Positions 7,674 to 16,600 of a DNA stretch of 22,161 nucleotides are shown in pieces. Each line of letters opens with the position of its first letter. The first letter of the stretch is position 1. The position numbers were made by a program, and so were the translations under genes. The notes beneath the pieces were generated by a model. That model was not told where the DNA came from. It searched no databases and saw nothing but the letters and a program-made list of their open reading frames with translations. The stretch comes from Branchiostoma floridae. Lineage: Eukaryota; Chordata; Leptocardii; Amphioxiformes; Branchiostomatidae. The stretch lies in the NCBI RefSeq assembly GCF_000003815.2, contig NC_049990.1, positions 19,735,999 through 19,758,159 of the forward strand. Reading direction: 5' to 3'.

Positions 7674-10600
7674 AAAAGAGAGACAGACAGGTAGACACAC
7701 ACAGAGACAGACAGATTGACATGCAGACAGACACACACACGCACACAGAGAGAGACAGAGAGAAAGACAGATAGACACACACACAGAAAGAAACACATAG
7801 AGAGAGAGACAGAGAGAGACAGACAGACACAGAGCTGAGTGACAGAGAAACAGAGACAGAGAAAAAGAGAGAGAAAGAGATGGTTGCTATAAGTATTACT
7901 TTATTTAATGGGACAATTTAAAGCCCACCATTGTACATCTGAGTTTCTAACTAAAGATTGGTCTTCTTTTTCTTCCCGACAGAGAGCGAATGATGTGGTG
8001 CATCGTATTCAATAATACATCCCACGTAAAATTGATATCATGTGACCCGATTTTAATTTTTGCGCTTAATGATATTAATACTAGTACTGCTGCAACTGTA
8101 TCATGTTTAATTCTCTTCTTTCGTTTGGTCTTTTTGTCTTTTAGACTAAGCAACCTCTGGCTTACATTCAAAAGGTGGTACCGAAGAAGAAAAAAATTCA
8201 TATACCACTCAACTCTCTCAACGACTTCATACCGGTGGGGGAGGCGACAGCGGTCCATGACGTGGTACAACTGTTTCTTCGTCGTGGGAACGAGTTTTCT
8301 GTTTACAGTATAGACTGGGAACAAGAAGTGGTGGTGCTGATCCGACCCGTGGATGGTGTAGATCTGAAAGCACATCCGTTTTTCCGTGAGGTTTGTATTC
8401 TTTCTTTGTTTATTGGCAGATACTTCTGAGAATGTGTTGTCGTCTTAGTGTATCGGTTAGATTATGGCGATTGGCCCATAGGTCCTCGTTCAAAACGACT
8501 GTCATGTTGTGCACTTTTCACGACTTTCCCTTCCACCCGGCTGTAAACAAATGGGTACTTGACTTCGGTTGGTAAATGCGGTGGAAAGGGGGCTTGGCCT
8601 TCTAATACAGTGCACTAGACATAGATGACAACAATAACATCCAATAAACAACCCACGACCCCAACAGCCTTGTAAATAATATGGACTAACATCACCTTTC
8701 ACGTTTCAGTTACCGTCTGTCAACATCTTCAAGACAATACTGAATGGTTATATTCCACACTAGTACTGCATCTAGGTGTCGCTGCTAACAATGCGGTCCC
8801 AAACGTAAAGGAATGTACCTCGTGTGGTGCATATGTAATTTGTATATGTACATTCAAGAATGATACAATACTTTTTTTAAAGTTGGTTAACTTTAAAACT
8901 TATTTCAGGCACAGAGACGGAAAGCAGCCGAGGTTCTCTGTGTTCCCTTGGATCGTCTCCAGGACGTGGCGAGCGCTGTTGCTGACAAAGTTGCGCATGT
9001 GCAGGAAGTCTTCATCTTCATGACAGGTAAGGTTCAGCAAAGAACGTTATTTTTCTCGGTTAAGGTCTTGAAAAAAATATGGTCGAGATTCTTCGATTTC
9101 GACCGAAGTGATGGCACAATTCAAATACAATCCAGCTAAAAAAAAACAGACATTCAATCGTACTTGTTATTATGCCCATATTTTCTGTACAAGACAAGTA
9201 TTTCAGAAAACTAAACAAAACGTATATGTTCATATTATTCTTACAATTGTCCAAAGCCCTAAGCTAATAATTATGACTAAAATACAGGAATTTGATCTTA
9301 CTCCCCTCCTCAACCGTTCCTTTTATCTGACAGACCAAGACCCCTGTTTTTAGGTTCAAACAAAATCTGGTAAAACAAAGAAGTCAACGCAGTTACGGGA
9401 AGTCTAGATCAGCACATAATAACCATAACTTTACTTCAACTTTAACTCTTTCTTTATCACCAATTCTTTATTCGACTTTAGTAAAGAAGTAATCAAATCA
9501 TTAGATGAGCAGATAAAAGGACTGTACATGTGAACCATGTGGGGAGGTTAAGCACTCACCAAGACTAGCTCTAGACACAATGGATGACCCCCTGACTCTG
9601 CGCCATTAAAAAGGCTATAATGAGACTAGGTAACCTTTTCCAGCCTGTTGTTCTCTGCCTATGGCACTGTTAATATAAGTTATCAAGTTGACTACACTAC
9701 CCCATTGTCCTTGTCTCCCCAAAAGTAAACAAAACGAGATTTTAAGCCTATAAGGATTTTTTCATAGTACATTGGTTTTAACCTGATTTTAAAGAGCTTG
9801 AACCCCACCGACGATAGCCAACATGTCTATTTCAGCTTAGATCACAGTAGAGTCCTTTCGATTGCAAAGTAGGAGAAGACGATAATAAGAACTAAGAAAC
9901 AGGTTTTATGTGTTGTGTCTGTTCTACACAATGCAGCACGATGTGGTTCGACTCTGGTAACGCGACTTGTAGAGGCTACCTCGGTTGGACAAGCTGTGTG
10001 TGAGCCTGACGTGTTCTCCGCCATCAACATGGCTGTCCACCGAGGCAAGCGGTTCTATCAACATGGGCAGCCTCCGCATCAACACAAAGGTTCTTCGGTT
10101 CTGTTGACTGAAGAGTCTACCATTGGTCTTCTGAGGGACGTCGTCACCTTACTAAACTACAACCTCGTGACGTCAGACCCACGTCATCGTGACGTCATTT
10201 TCTACAAGTTCAGGCCTGAGGTCATTCTCCTGGCTGACTTGATGGCTCGCGCCTTCCCGTCTGCCAAGACCGTCTTCATGTACAGAAACGGACTGGAAGT
10301 ATCAGAATCGTTACTTCGGCCCTTCTTCCAGAAATGGTACGCGCGGTACTTGGCTTACCGAGTACTGACACGCCTTGGTTTCGGGAGGCTTGTGTCCCAC
10401 ACAGCGCTAGCTGACCACGTGCAATGTTTTGGAGATGACCCTAAGTTCTCGCTGGTACGCTATCGTGGTTCTGGCTTCTTTGATCTGTTCACGTTGTGGG
10501 TCGGTGTGATGGAGTGTGCCGCCGACCTGCAGAGGAAGCAACCTGATCATTTCTTCCACGCTGTCATCTACTACTCAGCCCTCGTCAACAACAAAGAGAA

Positions 10601-13600
10601 GACTCTACTCTCCGTCTACTTATGAAGAAGCTCGGCTTGAAGTGGAGTCCAGAGGACCCCGGAGAAGACAAGGATAAGATCAAGACAGCTTTGGTTGAGG
10701 ACAGCCAGGCAGGAACCATCGTGTCTGCAAAGTAAGGACACGCTATTGTTCCCGAATGAAAAGCTCATCTGTGTTGGTAAATTCCATAGTGAAAACGTTT
10801 AAACTTTGTTTCAACATAAAAGGAAACTCACCATAGATTTTCGGCCGAAGACTTCGACCTTCGTCAGATGAATGACTCGCTGCACTAATCCGGAAGTCGT
10901 CGGCTGACGTCAGGTAGCAGCGAATCATAGTTCGAATTCGAATAAGCGGCCGAAAACTTATGGTCAATTTCCTTTTGTGTTGGAACAAAGTTTAAACTTT
11001 TTTTTTTCATTACGCTAATGTTTAATGTTTTTTTTGCAGCATGTTCCAATCCCAAAACATATTTATTTAAGCCAGAGACTGGCTAAGGATTGGGTCCAAA
11101 TTTTCAACACGGGTCCGGCCGGGTAGCTTTCGAAAACGAAATATATAATATGAAAGGCAACGAAAGACAGAGAAAGTAAAAAATGAAAAAAAGTCAGGTG
11201 CATAATTTGTATATACGCCTCGATAAACATTTTTGGCGACGCCTCAGGGGCGGAGGCATTTTCTACAGTATTACGATCGCTTTGAAAGAATTTAGAAAAT
11301 TCCACGAACGCATTCCCTTGGGAATTAATTTTTGGCTATACTCGGGGGGTGTCGTTCTTTGTTAGTGGTATTGGAGGACTATTCTAACTGTTTATTTTTC
11401 TTTGTTTAGGCATTCTTTGTGTCAGGATTAATGATTTAAGGGACGGTCTTTTCACATAACCGGGAATGACTGCAATCCTTGCACATCATAGGCAGTACAC
11501 AGTTACAGATTATTACGATGTTTCGCATGCTTATGAATATCATAATGAAGATCAATATGTCCCAGCTTTTATTTCTTATATAAGCTTGTGCTTTTTTGCA
11601 ATTTGGAATGGAATGCTTCAAGTGGTTGCCGTTTGGAGCTATAGAAAGGATGACTTTGAGGGTAGAAAAATAGCTTTCGCCTTTGTCTTTTGAGCTTTGG
11701 GATGATATGCTTGCACGGGGTCAAAACAAATAATGAAGACGAATATGTCAGTTTTATGTCGATATCTATAAAATATAGAGTGAAGTGATTTCAGGTAATT
11801 GTCGTTTGGAATTGAAGCTGGTGTGTTACGCCGAAGGGCGGTTATACCGGTTATACCGGTTATACCGGCTATATCTATCTATCTATATAGATACATATTA
11901 AGTATACCGGCTATATAGATACATATTAAGTAAAGCCTGATTGTGAAATGTTAATAAGTCACATATTTCAAACAAGTCATGAAACCAATGGATTTCACGT
12001 TGTTTAGATTCTGCTTTGAAGACTATGACTAGCACAGCTAGAATAAAGGAAGGACGCAGAGACAAGGTTTTCCGTACACTTGGCACGGGAGACTGTTAAA
12101 GTGTTTTGACGTTACTACATAATGCTGACCCCGCTAACTTCGGTCACAGGTTGGATACAGAATAATTGTACTGAACATTCCTATGGCGGTTCTCTCCTTT
12201 ACTACATCCATCTCCGGTTTGATTCGGTCCGTCGTCGCTGAGGTTAACCTTATGTACGGTTCTTTGATACACATGCACAATCAACTACTACTGCAATGTA
12301 TACCCAGTACACTAAAATGCACAGTAATGGTATAAATCACCTCAAAACTAGTCCGTGAATTCTCTAACTAGTTTTAGGTTCACTATGGTTGTAGCAGCGC
12401 AATCGATTGGCTATTCTAGATCTGCTACTGGTCTGGCACTCCCCTCTCGTTATCTTCCTCCTGTCGACGGTGCTGCTCTGGGTGATTTGTAGCTCCTTCC
12501 CGACTTTATAAGGCACAAGGACGTCTATTCCGGCTCCTTCAGTGATGCAGCTTGTCTCACTGACTTGCACGGACTCCACTGACTTTCCCTGTCGTGGTAG
12601 GAGTCCCTGTGCACGTTGTGGCCGAACTGCGTCGTCCTGGTGGACACAGGTACGGGTGTCAGGAACACCTTGACGTTGTCACTCGTGTCCTGTATGTATG
12701 GTCAGTCTGTTGGGATCGAGAGAAAACACAGAGATCACATCGCCCGTTTCAAATACTTAACGGATACACTGAAACTAAGCTTCTGCAATACTATTTTTTG
12801 TCACAAATATATGCAATATTTTGAATTACGATGCATATTTAAATACGTTTACTTACAAGGATTACCTCTCACGGTGAAACCAACCTGTCGCCAAAAAGAA
12901 AAATGGCGGCACTTTGTTTACGTCTGCCTACGATTGCACTTTTTCACTTTCGGCTTCTGTATTTCCTGCTTCAACCTCGTTTTTAACAGCAGAAATGACT
13001 ACAGGACTTCTTTAGTCGGTAGGGATCGATTTTCTTGAATGATTGGTACTCTACTGACGGGTTGACTAACTCCATCGTGTTGAGCATCGCTCGGCTTCCT
13101 TCATAGGTGATTGACAAAGATGGCGGTGGTGACAGGGCCGTGAACATGCGGCATAATTCAGCTCCGATTATCCAACTATAAACGCAAAGACACGGCATAG
13201 CTGTGCTTATTTAGGAAGTTTTATAGACAGCCTTCTCATCTGTGGTGGTATCTTTTCACATTTCGTATTTGACGATGAATTATTTAATAGTTTCCCGGGC
13301 CATGTTCTCGATATGTTCGCTCGTCAGCATGCACGGAAGGCGTCAAACTTGTGTACTTTTTTCAATCGTTATCTGTTGGGGCTTACCAACTTGGACACAT
13401 ACTCTGACTTTTCAGTTATTTACAACAAGGTTTAGTCCATAACAAGTTGCACTTATTATGTGCAGACACTTATGCATATCTCCGCAAAAATGATTTTAAA
13501 ATCCTACCGGACTTTGGACCCCTACCGGACTTTGGACCCCTCCCGTTACTGAAAATAGCGGTTTCTTCCAATTGTCATATGTCCAAGAGTCCCATCATGA

Positions 13601-16600
13601 AATACAATATATTTATAAACTCTTCTCAGTTAAGGAAATTAGCTCTTGAGAACATGATTTGATTTTGATTAGATAAATCATTATTCAAGCTATATACATG
13701 CCAAAAGTCATGAAGATTCTTCAACATGTATCTTGGGCAATGCTCTTCCAAAGTCTCAAACAAAATCCGCCCCTTCTATACACAAACGACTTTCGTCTTT
13801 GAGATTAGATATGCTTGTACATGTACGTCGGAACGCAGATATTTCGGAACATAGGGATTGAATCAATAATCATTTCTTCTAAGATACGACCTAAAACTGT
13901 CCCGAATTCAATGAGTTTCCATCCGTCTCTTTGATTAGCTATGATGCTAGATCACAGTCAAATACGGAATACTGTATGTTCATCACACGCGGTCTCTCCG
14001 CAGCCATTCCAGCTTAATTAGTACCAGACATGCCGGATGGTCCGGGAAATCACGACAACCCACAATCGTAAACAGATCAAGAAATAACATTGAACATAGT
14101 TGTTACTCCAAAGGAGAAAATATTTTATCATCATCTATTCATCAATGAAATGATATTTACCCCCAGTTAGGCGTGTTGCTTGTGCGAATATTGAATAAAA
14201 CATACAAACTCTTCCAAAAACACATCTCATAAACGTCTTGCTAAAGGGAAAAGAAAAACTAATAAAACACTAAAATGTTTAAAATGGAGGTTTCTAACTG
14301 AAGCCTCCTTGTTGTCATGCTGTATGATCCTTTTGAATAGATAGGGATATTTCCATCACACAGGTTCCGTCCGCAAATAAGTAAACATTACACAATCAAT
14401 CGCAGATGTCAGCAGCGGTCGGACACACACATTCTTCAATTTCTTGGGTGTATTTCATGTATATGGAAAACTTAAAACGTGTGTATATCACCATCATAGT
14501 ACAGGACGGCTATAATCAAACATTAGACTGTACTTACGAAGCCATGACCTCTTCGAGCCGCGTTTCGTCTCCAACTGATATTAAAGTTCGGCGGTTGTCT
14601 TTTCATATGATATACATCCCTCCGCTGCTGACCTGGGGCAGCTGTATACCAACCAATAAATCACAGAAAACAATGATCATAATCCTGACACTGGTCAAAT
14701 ACATATGTATATCACAAAAAATAAATACGAACATCTAAAACCTTCGCGTGTTTGTACTACTTTGGACAGCGCTTGTGTACCTCTGATCTGAGGATGCAGC
14801 CTGCTCCCTAAGATCTGATGGCGGGAGTGAGTGGGGATCCCACGTGTAGGTTAGACCCTGGGAGCGACTGCATCCAATTAACAACTTTGATCCCCGGGGG
14901 GCCCAAAGATCCACTATTAGATCCGGGCCAGTTCTACACAAACCAGATGTTGTTTTGCAAGCTAAAGTCAACAGTAAACACAAGTCCTACTTGAATACTA
15001 CGTAATCTAGAATCAAAATCAATGTGACTGTACACAGATAACATTAACAGTTTCAGTGAACACAATTTGAAGACCAAGAAACAAATCTATCTTTAAATTC
15101 AATTTTTATACTCTGCAATCGTATACACCCTGAGTGTGGCCCGATCATACCGTAATCCCCTATGGATAAACCTATTGTTCGAATGATGTACCACGTATCA
15201 ACTGTATTTCTTTACGTCAAATAAAATTTTGAACATAAAACAACACAGAAACAGGTCAAACGTCAAAAGTATGGATGTTAGGTAATAAGATTCCCTTCTT
15301 CTTTTCTCCCAAGAAATTTCTGCCAAGCCCGAAGAAAAAAGAAAATAATATACACAGATCGTGCATGCATGATCATGCATTCTTGGTCTATGGACATCCC
15401 AAAAGTTGAAATGGGGCAAGTGATGGGCTTTGTTACACACCCAACAATACTGTTGAATGACCGAGTCGGGATAGATCACAAGTAACTTGTTTGTTGTTGT
15501 TTTTTGTTTTCGCGCAAATCACCAGGAGAGATAATCAACAACACATCGCCGAGAACAAAAACTCTTGTACACGAAGTCGGCATTAGTCCTTGAATTATGA
15601 GGCATATTGGGGTACAAGTGCAGACGAAAATGTGTCATAAAATTGCGGTGTATTTAACAGTAACCGGTACTACAAATCGCTTCCGAGTTCCGCCTTATTC
15701 TATAAAAAAAAGCATTGTTTAGACCAACTTTCCGGCCGATTTTCACTAACCTGGGGTGGTTCCTCGTCTTCCAGATACCTTGAGGCGAAACTACAGGCCC
15801 GGCTACGTGCACCAACATCATCCTCGGGAAAAACACTTCTTCGACTAGCGGCATTTTGTTTGTATCAGGCGGGAGAACTGGGACGCTTGTCTATAGTTAG
15901 CAAAACGAAGATCACATGACACGGAGCACGCACGCTCAAACGGGGTTCAAACATGACTCCGAGCACGCACTACTTACACGTACATGTCAGTGCGTGCTCG
16001 CGGGGCTCAAACGTAAGAATTCTCATAGATCACGTAAAAGACCTGCAAGGGTTCACCATCAAAGCAGTTTTTTTTTTATTAAACTGAAATACAGAAACTT
16101 TCTATATCTTGCAGAAAAGATATTACAGGTAATAAATAAGACAGAAATACTGGGTAATAGTATGTTCATGTTCATGCTACGATACGTGTTCTTTACATGG
16201 TGACAAGCAGCTTTATTACCCTTTGAAATATTCATGGGTGTAATATTTTCACCTGTGTATGTATGTCTGTGATTGTTTGTGTCAACTCAAGATAACTCAA
16301 GAACTGTTGCTGAATGGTGAATGATTTTGCTGTGTTGGTGGCGTGTGACAAAAACGGAAATAATTACGGGAATCTTCGGCCCATAACGGCTTCACTTGGA
16401 ACTGCAGCGAAACATGTTTTTTTTTTTATATCTCGTGTTCTGAATAAGCCGTGGTTACGATTGATGGTTGGTAGATAGCTGTTGTGCTAGGAAAGAAGGG
16501 CATACGTTTGGGCCCCCAGCGATTGGTGTTGAAATTGCAAGGTAATTTTTGTCAAAACTTTCCGAAGACGATTACTCAAGAAAGAAATAACGGATTTTCA

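Noticed and set aside
7550-7830. Several minus- and plus-strand open frames across the GA/GACA tract (Ser/Leu/Cys-rich, Arg/Glu-rich)
   Set aside because: They are translations of a microsatellite and have no protein complexity.
9915-9936. ATG at 9915 as the start of the sulfotransferase-like protein
   Set aside because: It lies before the acceptor ending at 9936, and starting there would cut the conserved P-loop strand that exon 3 supplies in phase.
11039-11072. Nearby exon 5 candidate after 'tttttttgcag' at 11039
   Set aside because: It has the right phase but stops after ten codons with no protein-like or family-like residues; the exon at 18409 fits better.
12616-13038. 140-codon plus-strand open frame
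   Set aside because: No recognisable domain, Cys/Phe-rich AT-driven composition, and better coding signal on the opposite strand over its start.
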